Source: an uncultured Formosa sp.
GTDB lineage: Bacteria > Bacteroidota > Bacteroidia > Flavobacteriales > Flavobacteriaceae
DNA length: 64,000 nucleotides
NCBI RefSeq assembly: GCF_947500765.1
Contig: NZ_CANMTH010000005.1
Coordinates: forward strand, 211,734 to 275,733
Reading direction: 5' to 3'
Shown: positions 28,403 to 37,294 of the stretch, piece after piece
How the letters are laid out: the number at the start of each line of letters is the position of its first letter
Numbering within the stretch: the first letter of the stretch is position 1
The notes under the pieces: model-generated
What the model was told of the DNA's origin: nothing
The model's database searches: none
What the model saw: the letters and a program-made list of their open reading frames with translations, nothing else
Program-made: the position numbers and the translations under genes

Positions 28403-29776
28403 ATGAAAATGAAGACGTTAAGGAACATGTGTTTACTGGTGGTAATTCTCATGTTAAATTTAGGCCCAGTAATGGCGCAAGCAAGTTCAAAGAAAAAGCT
28501 TTCAGATGACGACCGTATGGAGTGGTGGAGAGATTCTAAATTTGGAATGTTTATTCACTGGGGAGCATATTCTATAATTGGTGGAGAACGCGGAACTAAA
28601 ATTGCTGGCGGTGGTGCAGAATGGGCTATGGATAAATTAGATTATACCATTGAAGATTATGAAAAATATCCAGAGATGTTTAATCCTCAATTATTTGATG
28701 CAGATGCTTGGGTAACCATGGCGAAAAATGCAGGGATGAAATATATTGTATTAACATCTAAACATCACGAAGGATTCGCTTTATGGGATTCTAAAGTGTC
28801 AGATTACGATGTTATGGATACTGCGCCTTTTAAACGTGATATTGTTAAAGAATTAGCTGATGCTTGTAAAAAACAAGGAATTAAATTTTGTCTGTATTAC
28901 TCTATTGTAGATTGGCATCACCCACAAGCACAAGGTAATTTATATCCAAATTATAACATTTCGCAACATGACGATCCATCTGTGGTGAATCCTGAATTCC
29001 CAAAATATTATGAAAATTATATGAAACCTCAAGTTGGTGAATTATTGAAAAATTATGGAGATATTGGAGTCGTTTGGTTTGATGGCGATTGGATTTCAGA
29101 TTATACTACAGAAATGGGGAAAGATCTGTATAAATATATTCGTGATATCCAACCAAACACTATTGTAAATAATAGAGTAGATAAAGGAAGAACAGGTATG
29201 GATGGAATGAATAACCATCCAGGAGAATTTGCTGGAGATTTCGGAACACCAGAACAAGAAATTCCTGATACAGGAATCGATTCAGATTGGGAAGCTTGTA
29301 TGACTATGAATGGAACTTGGGGGTACAAACCGTCTGATAATAACTGGAAAAGTAGTGAAGATTTAATTGAAAAATTAGTTGATATTGTATCAAAAGGAGG
29401 GAACTTTCTATTAAATATCGGCCCTGATGGATTTGGTAGATTTCCTGCAGAAAGTATTCGTCGTTTAGAAGCGATGGGGCAGTGGACTAAGAAAAACGGT
29501 GAAGCGATTTATGGAGCAACAGCAAGTCCGTACGAAAAACCAAAATGGGGACGTTATACAGAAAAAGATGGTGTGCTTTATGCCCTTGTTTTTGATTGGC
29601 CAGCAGATGGTACATTAAAATTACATAAAGATATTAAGGTGAAAAAAGCAACGGTATTAACTGCTCCGAACAAACCTTTAAAAACTATTGGAACATCTCG
29701 CGAGTTATTAATCGATGTGCCTATGTTAGCACCAGATGCTACGGTATCTGTAGTTAAAATAGAGTTGGCTAAGTAA
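28403..29776 (+). CDS. GH29 alpha-L-fucosidase, secreted
   Basis: This 457-residue protein has a signal peptide ending near VMAQA. The GH29 landmarks are WWRDSKFGMFIHWGAYS (about residues 41-57), LTSKHHEGFALWDS (117-130), FCLYYSIVDWHHP, and the nucleophile D227 in VVWFDGDW. GGNFLLNIGPDGFGRFP follows, and from about residue 366 there is the C-terminal beta-sandwich (SPYEKPKWGRYTEKDGVLYA). It removes terminal alpha-L-fucose. It is the last gene of the 17.5-kb operon; element 29808-29907 with a hairpin follows. Its C-terminal domain is closely echoed in the chimera encoded at 30856. Confidence 0.94.
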   Translation: MKMKTLRNMCLLVVILMLNLGPVMAQASSKKKLSDDDRMEWWRDSKFGMFIHWGAYSIIGGERGTKIAGGGAEWAMDKLDYTIEDYEKYPEMFNPQLFDADAWVTMAKNAGMKYIVLTSKHHEGFALWDSKVSDYDVMDTAPFKRDIVKELADACKKQGIKFCLYYSIVDWHHPQAQGNLYPNYNISQHDDPSVVNPEFPKYYENYMKPQVGELLKNYGDIGVVWFDGDWISDYTTEMGKDLYKYIRDIQPNTIVNNRVDKGRTGMDGMNNHPGEFAGDFGTPEQEIPDTGIDSDWEACMTMNGTWGYKPSDNNWKSSEDLIEKLVDIVSKGGNFLLNIGPDGFGRFPAESIRRLEAMGQWTKKNGEAIYGATASPYEKPKWGRYTEKDGVLYALVFDWPADGTLKLHKDIKVKKATVLTAPNKPLKTIGTSRELLIDVPMLAPDATVSVVKIELAK

Positions 29777-29807
29777 GTCAATTTTATAGCAAGAAGCGCG
29801 TTTTAGG

Positions 29808-29907
29808 TCATGGTTTATATAAATTGAACTATAATTTAAAGTACATTTCACTTAAAAAGAATAACATTGTATGAGGCTTATAAGCGGATTGCAATGTTAT
29901 TTTTTTG
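29808..29907 (+). promoter_or_regulatory. Dyad plus terminator hairpin, copy b of a 100-nt repeated element
   Basis: Arms TCATGGT (29808-29814) and ACTATAA (29828-29834) are 13 nt apart, with the 16-nt core ATTGAACTATAATTTA at 29823-29838. A hairpin AATAACATTG (29860-29869) / CAATGTTATT (29892-29901) with a T run follows. The whole block aligns with 35068-35168 at roughly three quarters identity. It can terminate the upstream GH29 operon, and its dyad ends 212 nt before the XRE start, so it may serve both roles. Confidence 0.6.
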
Positions 29908-30045
29908 TTTCAGCAAAAGTTGTCAGTTATTAGAAAACCTAATAAAATCAATAAATATGCAAAGATGACGTAAAGATGTCGGGATGATGACAGAATCAAA
30001 ATTAATGGGAATCTTTAGTTTTGATATTTAAATAAATTAAGGAAC

Positions 30046-30675
30046 ATGCAAGAACATAGTTTAGGTAAAAAAGTGAAAAGGCTAAGAAATTCCCAAGGAA
30101 TATCTCAGGAGTTTCTAGCTGAAGAGTCAGGTTTAAGTATTCGAACTATACAAAGAATTGAAAAAGGTGAAACCTCTCCAAACGGGGATACGTGTAGAAA
30201 ACTCTCGGACGCTTTAAAAGTGAGTCCAAACGATTTGATGGGATGGACACAGGTAGAAGATATTGAATTTCTAAAAAAATTAAACCTATCTGCTTTGACA
30301 TTCATTTTTTTTCCATTACTTGGAATTTTGGTTCCAGCCTTAATGTGGATTTCAAAAAAAGACAAAGTTAAAGACGTTGATAAAATTGCTAAAAAAGTTA
30401 TTAACTTTGAAATTACGTGGGTAATTCTACTCTTTCTAATACCTGTTATTATAAAACCTATTTTGTTTGGATTTATTGACCTACTAATGGAAGTATTACT
30501 AAGTAGTTTTAATATGTCATATTCTAGATTAGGTTTTGATCATTGGACAGACGCAAAAATAATTTGGATTTTAATGTACCTAGTAAATATCTATTATATT
30601 ATAGTTAACACGTTTCGAATTCATGATGAAAAAAAAATAAAATATTTTCCCTCTATTAAATTTTTAAAGAATTAA
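30046..30675 (+). CDS. Membrane-anchored XRE-family transcriptional regulator
   Basis: In this 209-residue protein, residues 5-63 form a Cro/C1-type helix-turn-helix (LGKKVKRLRNSQGISQEFLA, then SGLSIRTIQRIEKGETSPNG). Three to four hydrophobic segments follow (LSALTFIFFPLLGILVPALMW, WVILLFLIPVIIKPILFGFI, IIWILMYLVNIYYIIV). HTH proteins tethered to the membrane in this way are common in Flavobacteriia and are often found singly. It is the only regulator in the window, but it is not a SusR, HTCS or sigma/anti-sigma type, and it sits between a fucosidase and a chimera that contains a fucosidase tail. It may be an insertion rather than the PUL's own regulator. Its targets are unknown. Confidence 0.85.
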   Translation: MQEHSLGKKVKRLRNSQGISQEFLAEESGLSIRTIQRIEKGETSPNGDTCRKLSDALKVSPNDLMGWTQVEDIEFLKKLNLSALTFIFFPLLGILVPALMWISKKDKVKDVDKIAKKVINFEITWVILLFLIPVIIKPILFGFIDLLMEVLLSSFNMSYSRLGFDHWTDAKIIWILMYLVNIYYIIVNTFRIHDEKKIKYFPSIKFLKN

Positions 30676-30855
30676 GGGAACAATTAAACAAGAGCAAAAT
30701 TTACGTACAACAACGGCATAAACAATTATTGAAATTAAATAAAATACAGTACAAAAAGCTTTGACTATGTGCTAAACGGAAAGTAAGGTGCTTATTTCTT
30801 GCCTTATTTGTCATAGCGAAGACCGAAAACAAGTATAAAATTAAAATTATATAAA
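30676..30855. other. Intergenic block resembling a dispersed flavobacterial repeat
   Basis: The segment contains ACAACAACGGCATAAACAAT (30710-30729), and TTTGACTATGTGCTAAACGG at about 30761-30780. It is less AT-rich than its neighbours. From memory it resembles intergenic repeats seen after small accessory genes in Flavobacteriia, but I cannot confirm this without a search. It would fit the XRE gene having arrived as a small transferable cassette. Confidence 0.3.
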
Positions 30856-31890
30856 ATGAAATTTTTTAAAAAAACTATAGTCCTTTTTATTACAGGAATA
30901 ATGTGCTTAACAACAGGTTTTGCTCAGGAAAATGCGAATAAGAACACAAATTCTGATTACAATCAGTTTGGTGAAACATGGAAAAATGAAAATAAAGAGG
31001 CTATTTTTGAAGTATCTGAGAGTCCTTACGAAAAACCAAATTGGGGTCGTTATACCAAAAAAGATGATGTTATTTATGCTATTGTTAATGAGTGGCCAAA
31101 GGATGGAAAACTTGTTATTGATAGAAATATGAAAGTAAGAACCGCTTTCTTAGATTATGGAGATAAAAAATTAAAAACAAAATTAATAGACGGAAATTTA
31201 ACCATTTTCCTACCTGAAGAAAATCCTAATACTATGGCTACAGTTGTAAAAATTCAATTAACACCTACAGAAGATTGGGCAAATTTAGAACGTTATAGCG
31301 CGGCAAATGCAGCACTAGAAGCACCTGCTAAAAATGAAAAACGAGTGGTGTTTATAGGGAATTCAATAACCGATAATTGGACTAGAGATCATGGTGTGTT
31401 TTTTGAAGAGAATCCAACGTTTGTCAATAGAGGAATTAGTGGTCAAACCAGTGCGCAAATGTTATTACGCTTTAGACCAGACGTGATCGAGTTGCAACCT
31501 AAAGTAGTTGTAATTTCTGCAGGAACAAACGACATTGCAGGAAATAGAGGTTATATAAGCTTAGACCGTATTGCAGGAAATATTTTTTCTATGGTAGAGT
31601 TAGCTAAGGCAAATAATATAAAAGTAATATTAGCATCGGTACTTCCTGCTAGTAGTTATTCTTGGAGTCCATCTATCGAACCAGCAGATAAGATTATTGA
31701 ACTGAATACACTTTTAAAAGCGTATGCTAAAAAAAATAAGATTATTTATTTAGATTATTATACGCCAATGGTTAATGACGATAAAGGCCTAATAAAGGAA
31801 TTAGGTAGAGATACTGTTCACCCAAATGTAGAGGGCTATCTTATCATGGAACCTATGGTGAAAGCCGCAATATCTAAAGCTTTGAAATAG
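30856..31890 (+). CDS. Chimera: GH29 C-terminal beta-sandwich fused to SGNH hydrolase
   Basis: This 344-residue protein has a signal peptide ending near GFAQ. Residues about 46-137 (ESPYEKPNWGRYTKKDDVIY onward, ending TVVKIQLTP) align without large gaps with the C-terminal domain of the neighbouring GH29 (SPYEKPKWGRYTEKDGVLYA ... SVVKIELAK), but the fucosidase catalytic barrel is absent. Residues about 160-344 are a complete SGNH/GDSL hydrolase: block I GNSITDNW (S170), block II NRGISGQTS, block III GTNDIAGN (N225) and block V DTVHPNVEGY (D319, H322). Deacylation of the glycan is the likely reaction, with the GH29-derived domain as a possible carbohydrate-binding module. It is monocistronic, with a terminator downstream. 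Confidence 0.85.
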   Translation: MKFFKKTIVLFITGIMCLTTGFAQENANKNTNSDYNQFGETWKNENKEAIFEVSESPYEKPNWGRYTKKDDVIYAIVNEWPKDGKLVIDRNMKVRTAFLDYGDKKLKTKLIDGNLTIFLPEENPNTMATVVKIQLTPTEDWANLERYSAANAALEAPAKNEKRVVFIGNSITDNWTRDHGVFFEENPTFVNRGISGQTSAQMLLRFRPDVIELQPKVVVISAGTNDIAGNRGYISLDRIAGNIFSMVELAKANNIKVILASVLPASSYSWSPSIEPADKIIELNTLLKAYAKKNKIIYLDYYTPMVNDDKGLIKELGRDTVHPNVEGYLIMEPMVKAAISKALK

Positions 31891-31915
31891 TTTATTAAAG
31901 CCAAATAATATATAG

Positions 31916-31954
31916 CCTCATAATTACTTTTTTTAAGTAATTATGAGGTTTTTT
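31916..31954 (+). terminator. Rho-independent terminator after the GH29-tail/SGNH gene
   Basis: A perfect 14-bp stem, CCTCATAATTACTT (31916-31929) with AAGTAATTATGAGG (31935-31948), has a 5-nt T loop and is followed by six Ts. Confidence 0.93.
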
Positions 31955-32023
31955 CTTTTCGAGACTATTTTTGTCTTCTTCTAAATCTTTTAAAATATCA
32001 CCAACCCTAAAATAGACCATAAT

Positions 32024-32050
32024 TTATAGTTCTTGAATGATGAATTATAA
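32024..32050 (+). promoter_or_regulatory. PUL dyad motif, copy d (13-nt spacer), GH3 leader
   Basis: Arms TTATAGT (32024-32030) and ATTATAA (32044-32050) have a 13-nt spacer. The second arm ends 206 nt before the GH3 start at 32256. The interval 31949-32255 holds no gene and nothing else I can identify. Confidence 0.45.
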
Positions 32051-32255
32051 ACTTTTAAGTATAAAATTGATAGTATTGTGTATATAATTCATTCTTTCAT
32101 GGTTGTCTTGGAATATTTGAGTCCGGTTTCAAGGTTTAAAAAACAGAGATAATTATTAGAAAATAAATAAAAAGTCAAATTAAAAAACATCATATCTTCC
32201 ACATTTTTGGTATATCGCCGTAACTGAATAGTGATGTGAAAAAAAGTAAAATGTT

Positions 32256-34805
32256 ATGAAAAAATACATTCTAGCAGTCTATTGTGTTATGATCTTCTGC
32301 GCAAATTCGGCTATAGCACAAGACCGAACAGCGCTTCATAAAAGTGCGACTAAGCAAGCAAAGAATTTAGTTAAGCAGATGACTTTAGATGAAAAGATAA
32401 AGTTAATTGAAATGACTAGTTTACCTATTGAACGTTTAAATATTCCAGGGCATAATTGGTGGAATGAAGCATTGCATGGCGTAGCACGTCGTGGTGAAGC
32501 GACTCAGTTTCCCGTACCACTTTCTATGGCCTCTACTTGGAATCCGCCCTTAATTAAAGACATGACTACCGCTATTAGTGATGAAGCTCGTGCACTTAAT
32601 AATGCAGATTCTGCCGAAAATAAAGCAAAACGATATCACGGTTTAACTTTATGGAGTCCTGTAATTAATATGGCACGCGATCCACGTTGGGGACGTACAG
32701 AAGAAACGTATGGCGAAGACCCGTTTTTAACCACGGAATTAGCGAGTTCTTTTGTCCATGGATTACAAGGAGACGATCCAAATTACTTAAAAACGGTCGC
32801 GACTATTAAACACTTTGTTGTAAATAATACAGAACATAATCGTTTGCATGTGCGTCCAGACGTATCGGAGCGTGCCTTACGTGAATATTATTTTCCAGCG
32901 TATCGCGATGTCATTGCACGAGAAGATGTAGAGTCTATAATGACATCATATAATGGATTAAACGGTATTCCGTGTTCAGCGAATAAATGGTTGTTAACTG
33001 ATGTTTTACGTGAAGAATGGGGCTTTAATGGAACTGTGGTTACTGATGTTGGTGTGCCAGGACATTTGGTTGAAAAACATAAATATGCTAAGAATGGACC
33101 AGAAGCTGCAATGATGATGATTACTGCTGGTGTAGATATGTATTCAGGATCGGATAGAGCTGCAGAAGTAAACGAAAGAGAATGGTCTAAGCAAGCAGTG
33201 GAGCAAGGTCTGATGAAAGAATCAGATTTAGATCAAGCAATTATTCGTAATCTAGCGACTCGTATTAAATTGGGGCTTTTACGTTCAGGCGAAGATAATC
33301 CGTATACTAAAATATCAACAGACGTGGTTGGTTCAGAAAATCATCTCGCGATTGCGCGTCAAATTGCACGAGAAGGCGCTGTGTTATTGCAAAATAAAAA
33401 CAATGTACTTCCAGCAACGCCAGAAAAATACAAATCTATTCTTTTTGCTGGGCCATATGTAAACGATGCACCTTTTGGTGCCTATAGTGGAAACGCTGCA
33501 GGTATTGCTGCAACTCCTATGTTTGGTATGCAAGAAATAGCAGGAGATCAATTCGAAATTAAGAGTCAGTTAGGTGGAAAGTGGTTATTTATTCCGGAAG
33601 GAAACTTAAATGTCCCTGGAAAACCAAATACTAAAGGTGTTAAAGGTGAGTATTTTGCTGGGGTTAAATTTGAAGGTACGCCTGTTTCTGTGAGAACAGA
33701 TCGTGGTTTCGATCTCGATTTACCAAAACCTCTAGCACATATAGATCCAGAGATACCACAGCCAACGTTTTCGGCACGTTGGACGGCAGAATTAACTCCA
33801 AATCGTACTGGCCTTCATTATTTTTCAATCACGGCATTGAGCGGAGCGCGTGTTTGGATAAACGATGAAAAAATTCTTGATAATTGGCATAGTAAAGCAC
33901 CAGATAACGAAGAATCTCAAGGGGTTTTTCTAGAAGAAGGAAAAGTGGTTGACTTAAAAGTAGAGTATTATAATGGAGAAATAGAACCTGCTCGTGCGTT
34001 GTTAAAATGGGTAGAGCCACAAGAAGACGTAACGATTGAAAACCCAGAAGATAAATTACTTATTTACGTAGGTGGGCTTACATGGAGAATGTCTAAAGAA
34101 TCTCACGATCGCATGAATTCTATTTTACCAGAAGATCAGATGGAAGAAATAAAAGCATTGGCAGCTATTTATCCTAATATGTTAGTGGTGCTTAATGGCG
34201 GAACAGTCATGCAATTGTCTGAATTAAATGACGTAGTGCCTTCCATACTTTTACAATGGTTTCCTGGGCAAGAAGGTGGTTATGCTTTAGCAGAACTTAT
34301 TACTGGTAAGGTGAGTCCTTCAGGACATCTTCCGCTTACATTTTACACCGATCCAGATGAGTTACCAGACTTTGAAGATTACGAAATCAGTAAAGGAAGA
34401 ACGTATATGTATATGAAAGATAATGTAACCTATCCATTTGGGTATGGGTTAAGTTATACTGCATTTAATTATTCAGGATTGAAGGTTACACAGAATAAAA
34501 AAGAAGTGATAGCTGTTTTAGATGTGAAAAATACAGGAGTCATGAATGGCGATGATGTTATTCAATTATATGTCACTAATTTAGATTCTAAAGTATATCA
34601 GCCTATTCGTCAGTTAAAGGCTTTTAAAAGAATTTCTGTTGCTAAAGGAGAAACGGAGCAAGTAACATTGCGTTTTTCTATGGATGATATGCAATGGTGG
34701 GATGTAAATAAACAAAAATATGTTGTAAATCCTGGACGATACGAAATTCAGATAGGTAAGTCCTCAGCAGAAATTGTAGAGAAACAGATTATAACCGTTA
34801 AATAA
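32256..34805 (+). CDS. GH3-family glycosidase with PA14 insertion, secreted
   Basis: This 849-residue protein has a signal peptide ending near AIAQ. The GH3 barrel shows IPGHNWWNEALHGVAR (about residues 63-78), INMARDPRWGRTEETYGEDP, the KHF motif in TIKHFVVNN, and the nucleophile D264 in TVVTDVGVPGH, where most relatives have an SDW-type context. A PA14-like insertion follows the second-domain start (VKGEYFAGVKFEG ... WTAELTPNRTGLHYFSI). Then come the rest of the alpha/beta sandwich (WFPGQEGGYALAELITG, PFGYGLSYTAF) and an FN3-like C terminus. Beta-xylosidase or beta-glucosidase activity is expected. It forms its own transcription unit between two strong stop signals. Confidence 0.92.
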   Translation: MKKYILAVYCVMIFCANSAIAQDRTALHKSATKQAKNLVKQMTLDEKIKLIEMTSLPIERLNIPGHNWWNEALHGVARRGEATQFPVPLSMASTWNPPLIKDMTTAISDEARALNNADSAENKAKRYHGLTLWSPVINMARDPRWGRTEETYGEDPFLTTELASSFVHGLQGDDPNYLKTVATIKHFVVNNTEHNRLHVRPDVSERALREYYFPAYRDVIAREDVESIMTSYNGLNGIPCSANKWLLTDVLREEWGFNGTVVTDVGVPGHLVEKHKYAKNGPEAAMMMITAGVDMYSGSDRAAEVNEREWSKQAVEQGLMKESDLDQAIIRNLATRIKLGLLRSGEDNPYTKISTDVVGSENHLAIARQIAREGAVLLQNKNNVLPATPEKYKSILFAGPYVNDAPFGAYSGNAAGIAATPMFGMQEIAGDQFEIKSQLGGKWLFIPEGNLNVPGKPNTKGVKGEYFAGVKFEGTPVSVRTDRGFDLDLPKPLAHIDPEIPQPTFSARWTAELTPNRTGLHYFSITALSGARVWINDEKILDNWHSKAPDNEESQGVFLEEGKVVDLKVEYYNGEIEPARALLKWVEPQEDVTIENPEDKLLIYVGGLTWRMSKESHDRMNSILPEDQMEEIKALAAIYPNMLVVLNGGTVMQLSELNDVVPSILLQWFPGQEGGYALAELITGKVSPSGHLPLTFYTDPDELPDFEDYEISKGRTYMYMKDNVTYPFGYGLSYTAFNYSGLKVTQNKKEVIAVLDVKNTGVMNGDDVIQLYVTNLDSKVYQPIRQLKAFKRISVAKGETEQVTLRFSMDDMQWWDVNKQKYVVNPGRYEIQIGKSSAEIVEKQIITVK

Positions 34806-34874
34806 CTAGACCCATTAGCATAAAATAAAAACAAAATAATTAAGCTATACTTCTATGGGTAATCATAATTTTAA

Positions 34875-35033
34875 AAACTACAGTTAAAAAACTTAGAAGC
34901 TAAAGCTAACGGTATTCGATTATTTGAAAATGGAGGTTCTAGTAAAAAAATTAGTTCAAGTATGCATTACCCCATGTTTCACCCCAATGTAAAAGGAGCT
35001 TATTATGCAGCCTATGCTAAAATAAGCAATTAA
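34875..35033 (+). pseudogene. C-terminal remnant of an SGNH-type esterase gene
   Basis: An open frame of 52 codons without a start reads LKNLEAKANGIRLFENGG, later HYPMFHPNVKGAYYAAYAK, and stops at 35031-35033. FHPNVKGAYY resembles the block V D/H-P-N-x-x-G end of SGNH hydrolases; compare VHPNVEGYLI in the chimera at 30856. The frame is closed upstream by stop codons, so no catalytic Ser block exists. I read it as the tail of a deleted esterase gene. The region 34806-35299 has no other gene. Confidence 0.5.
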
Positions 35034-35067
35034 AAAGGCTTTAAAATAATAAAAGAGCCTTAAAACA

Positions 35068-35168
35068 TCATAGTTTATACGGATTGAACTATGATTTAGA
35101 ACAAATATCAATTAAAAAAAATAACATTGTATTATTCTTACGGGATGATGTACAATGTTATTTTTTTG
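35068..35168 (+). promoter_or_regulatory. Dyad plus terminator hairpin, copy c of the 100-nt element
   Basis: Arms TCATAGT (35068-35074) and ACTATGA (35088-35094) are 13 nt apart. The matching C/G changes in both arms relative to other copies support a real dyad. A hairpin with arms ATAACATTGTA (35121-35131) and TACAATGTTAT (35151-35161) and a T run follows. The second arm ends 206 nt before the lyase start at 35300. In the rest of the leader, TTTAAGACGTGTT (35250-35262) repeats the sequence at 12176-12188. Confidence 0.6.
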
Positions 35169-35299
35169 CTCAAAAAAGGAATAATATGTTGCTGCAGATT
35201 TATATGAATTATAAAAATAAATCAGTGTAAGTTTAGGAATTCAAGTCTCTTTAAGACGTGTTTAAAATACATAATAAAAAACAAAAATAAGATTGTAAT

Positions 35300-37261
35300 A
35301 TGAAAATGAATACTTATAAAAGAATCGGAAAAGGTATCTTATACATGCCTTTCGTTGTTTTGATTTTAAGTTTGGTTAATTGTAAAAATGAAGTATCTAA
35401 AACTATTGAACCTTTAGATTTAAAAGCTTTTATTCAAGCAGCAAACCAGGATACGATTTATCCTTCAGTAACACAAATAGAGATGCTTAAAAAGGTGATG
35501 CCAAAAGACGCATTTCAGCCAGCACCAAAAATATCAGACCGAAAATATTGGAATGCCATTGCTGTTACAAAATCAGGACAAGAATATTTGGAAAAAGCAA
35601 AGTCTTTATTAGATAAAGCACCAGAAGTTCCTATTTCAGACAGTATTTATCGTTTAGCAAATAAGGAAGGAAATCGTAAAATTTATAAACCAAGGTATTA
35701 CAGAACCATGGATCGCTTAGAGCATTATATTCTTGCAGAATGTTTAGAAAATAAAGGTCTCTTTTTACCTCAAATAGAAACCTATGCTAAAGCTATCTTA
35801 TCTATGAAATCTTGGGTGCATCCAAATCATGACGATGGCAATAATGGAATTTTAGAAGGGAGACGTGTTTCTATAGATTTGGGAGCCCGAAAATTTGGAT
35901 CGGTATTAGCTATCGCCGAATCGCTTTTACAAGATAAACTACCAGAAGATTTACGTACAGAAATTTCTAAGGAAATTCAAACACGTATCACAGATACTTA
36001 TTTGAAGAGTACGAAATATTTAGATGAAAATAACACTTGGATAAAAAGTACAAGTAACTGGAATTCTGTTTGTACTAGTGGAGCCATTTTAGCAACCATA
36101 ACCAATTCTCAAGATTACAATAAACGTTTAGTAGCAGTAGGATCGGCTTTAAATAGTATGCGATATTATTTAACTGGTTTTGGAGAAGATGGGTATTGTT
36201 CTGAAGGTTTAGGATATTGGGGCTACGGATTTAGTCATTATTTATATTTAGCTCAGATTATATCAGATTATTCAGACGGACAAATCGATATGTTTAAATT
36301 CGATAATCCTGAGAAGCTTAAAAACGTCGGAAACTTTCCAGAGAATTTTGTAATTCAAAAAGGACGATGTGCTCCATTTGCCGATGGCGTTTCAAAAACA
36401 TCAAGTAGCGGAAGCAATTTTGCGAATGTATTATCAGCGTATCATTATAATGCTATTCAGCCTACAGAAATACGTATGGAAGAAGCTGCCGAACAATTAA
36501 TAGCTTGGAATCATCCCGCTTTATTTGAAGTAAGTAGCCAAGAAAAAACACCAGAATTACCTAGTCATACGTATTTTGAAGATTTTGGTATGGTAATTTC
36601 TAGAGGGAAACAACAAACTCCTTTTTCAATCGCTTTAAAAGCAGGACATAATGCTGAAAACCATAATCACAGCGATGTTGGTACTTATACTTTGGTTTTA
36701 GGCCAAGATGTTATGTCGGGAGATATCGGAGCACCTTCCTACACTGCTGGAGCATTTTCTCCTAAAAACCCTGCACGTAGTTCTTGGGGACACCCACTTC
36801 CAAAACTAAATAATACTTTGCAATCTAATGGTATAGCACATAAAGGTGTGTTTACAAGTACAGATTTTAAAGCCGATAAAGATCAAGTTGTTGTAGATAT
36901 TAAACCTGCTTACGATTTTCCTGTTTTAGAGCTATTAAAACGTACCATGACTAACGATAAAACGGGTTCAGGAACCATAACTATTGAAGACTATTTTGTT
37001 GCTTCAGAACCTATAACTTTTGAAACTGCAATTATGACTTTAAATAATTATAAAGTTGTAGATAAGAGTACCGTAATTTTAATGTCAAAACATCATAAAG
37101 TAAAAGCAGAAATTAAGAGTGAAGGCTTTAAATTTACCATAAAGGATGTAGAAGTACCTGTAAAGCATTTACGAGAAGGCGGACCCGCATTTCGCATTGG
37201 AATTCAATCGGATAAAGCTGTAAATACTGGTAAAATTATTATTGTTTACACCCCACTTTAA
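35300..37261 (+). CDS. Heparinase II/III-fold polysaccharide lyase, lipoprotein
   Basis: The 653-residue product is a predicted lipoprotein (LVNC, Cys28), shorter than the 890-936-residue lyases of this locus and only distantly related to them. The helical domain includes TMDRLEHYILAECLEN and STSNWNSVCTSGAI. The catalytic/Zn region is AENHNHSDVGTY (H455, H457), D475 in MSGDIGAP and H498 in SSWGHPLPKLNN, followed by the beta-sandwich. The size and lipid anchor suggest a periplasmic or surface exo-lyase acting on oligosaccharides, as in PL15/PL17-type enzymes, but the family is not settled. Met at 35300 and Met at 35306 are both possible starts; the signal sequence fits either. It begins a three-gene operon. 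Confidence 0.8.
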   Translation: MKMNTYKRIGKGILYMPFVVLILSLVNCKNEVSKTIEPLDLKAFIQAANQDTIYPSVTQIEMLKKVMPKDAFQPAPKISDRKYWNAIAVTKSGQEYLEKAKSLLDKAPEVPISDSIYRLANKEGNRKIYKPRYYRTMDRLEHYILAECLENKGLFLPQIETYAKAILSMKSWVHPNHDDGNNGILEGRRVSIDLGARKFGSVLAIAESLLQDKLPEDLRTEISKEIQTRITDTYLKSTKYLDENNTWIKSTSNWNSVCTSGAILATITNSQDYNKRLVAVGSALNSMRYYLTGFGEDGYCSEGLGYWGYGFSHYLYLAQIISDYSDGQIDMFKFDNPEKLKNVGNFPENFVIQKGRCAPFADGVSKTSSSGSNFANVLSAYHYNAIQPTEIRMEEAAEQLIAWNHPALFEVSSQEKTPELPSHTYFEDFGMVISRGKQQTPFSIALKAGHNAENHNHSDVGTYTLVLGQDVMSGDIGAPSYTAGAFSPKNPARSSWGHPLPKLNNTLQSNGIAHKGVFTSTDFKADKDQVVVDIKPAYDFPVLELLKRTMTNDKTGSGTITIEDYFVASEPITFETAIMTLNNYKVVDKSTVILMSKHHKVKAEIKSEGFKFTIKDVEVPVKHLREGGPAFRIGIQSDKAVNTGKIIIVYTPL

Positions 37262-37294
37262 GTCAACTTTATAAAGAAACAAACAAACAACAAC

